A DNA stretch of 5,775 nucleotides from the NCBI GenBank assembly GCA_025922795.1, contig JAICHC010000212.1, positions 1-5,775 on the forward strand. The letters run 5' to 3'. The stretch comes from Candidatus Binatia bacterium. Lineage in GTDB: Bacteria; Desulfobacterota_B; Binatia; UBA9968. Position numbers and translations under genes: made by a program. The notes beneath the pieces were generated by a model. That model was not told the origin of the DNA. It saw nothing but the letters and a program-made list of their open reading frames with translations, and did not search any database. Of this stretch, positions 5,567-5,775 are shown in pieces (position 1 is the stretch's first letter; each line of letters opens with the position of its first letter).

Positions 5567-5579
5567 TTCGTTTCACGAA
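5567..5579. repeat. 13-bp palindrome upstream of the possible -35 element
   Basis: TTCGT-TTC-ACGAA is a perfect 5-bp inverted repeat with a 3-bp centre. It lies 12 bp upstream of TTGACG (5549-5554), a position used by activators or repressors. It could be an operator for a factor not encoded here or for autoregulation. Confidence 0.35.
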
Positions 5580-5775
5580 AAATGTACTTAACCAGTGTTC
5601 CAGCGCGTCACTAGAACGATTTCTCGATGTTAAGCAAGATTATCTAAGCCGTTGTTTTATTGGATCTTTTTGTAATGTCTCGACCAAAATAACTGACCGA
5701 GCGCTTTTTACAGGTGCTACCGGGGGTTTGACTACGACTTTAGAAGTATTTTAGGCTGGGAGAGAGGGCCTATTC

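Larger units (their letters stand above)
5475..5775. other. upstream non-coding region of the pseudo-receiver activator
   Basis: About 300 bp with lower GC than the genes and no convincing coding frame on either strand. It contains the promoter-like elements and palindromes listed separately. No GG-N10-GC sigma-54 element was found on the minus strand, suggesting that this activator is not under sigma-54 control itself. Confidence 0.6.

Noticed and set aside
1..5775. tRNA, rRNA, CRISPR array, insertion sequence or transposase
   Set aside because: No regularly spaced repeats, cloverleaf arms, rRNA stretches or transposase-like frames were seen on either strand.

Overview
This 5.8 kb window is bacterial DNA of moderately high GC content, and every supported gene lies on the minus strand. 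Two bacterial enhancer-binding proteins (sigma-54 activators), a periplasmic solute-binding lipid- or nitrile/sulfonate-type ABC receptor (NMT1/SsuA-like) and clear signal peptides point to a Gram-negative organism. The general style resembles uncultured deltaproteobacterial, Binatia or NC10-like lineages, but no marker gene is present and that placement is weak.

In the direction of transcription (right to left): 5775-5475 is an AT-richer leader with a possible sigma-70 promoter and a 13-bp palindrome. 5474-4113 encodes a full-length sigma-54 activator whose N-terminal receiver domain is degenerate (phospho-acceptor Asp replaced by Asn). 4112-3822 is a 291-bp spacer with several dyads. 3821-2796 encodes a paralogous activator, about 79% identical over the AAA+ and DNA-binding parts, that has no receiver domain at all. 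2795-2525 is a regulatory region holding a good sigma-54 (-24/-12) promoter and, upstream of it, two TGTGAAAA direct repeats 42 bp apart. 2524-2102 encodes a 140-aa protein with a possible helix-turn-helix. After a 239-bp gap come a stand-alone degenerate receiver-like protein (1862-1458), a small secreted beta-rich protein (1444-959) and a solute-binding protein cut by the window edge (895-1).

The most interesting reading is a compact sigma-54 circuit that seems not to depend on receiver phosphorylation. Two tandem-duplicated activators, one with a pseudo-receiver and one with none, sit directly upstream of a sigma-54 promoter that drives a small uncharacterised gene, and a third phosphorylation-incompetent receiver-like protein follows. 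The -12 element, predicted transcription start, Shine-Dalgarno and start codon of the 140-aa gene are mutually consistent. That the two activators regulate this promoter is inference from position.
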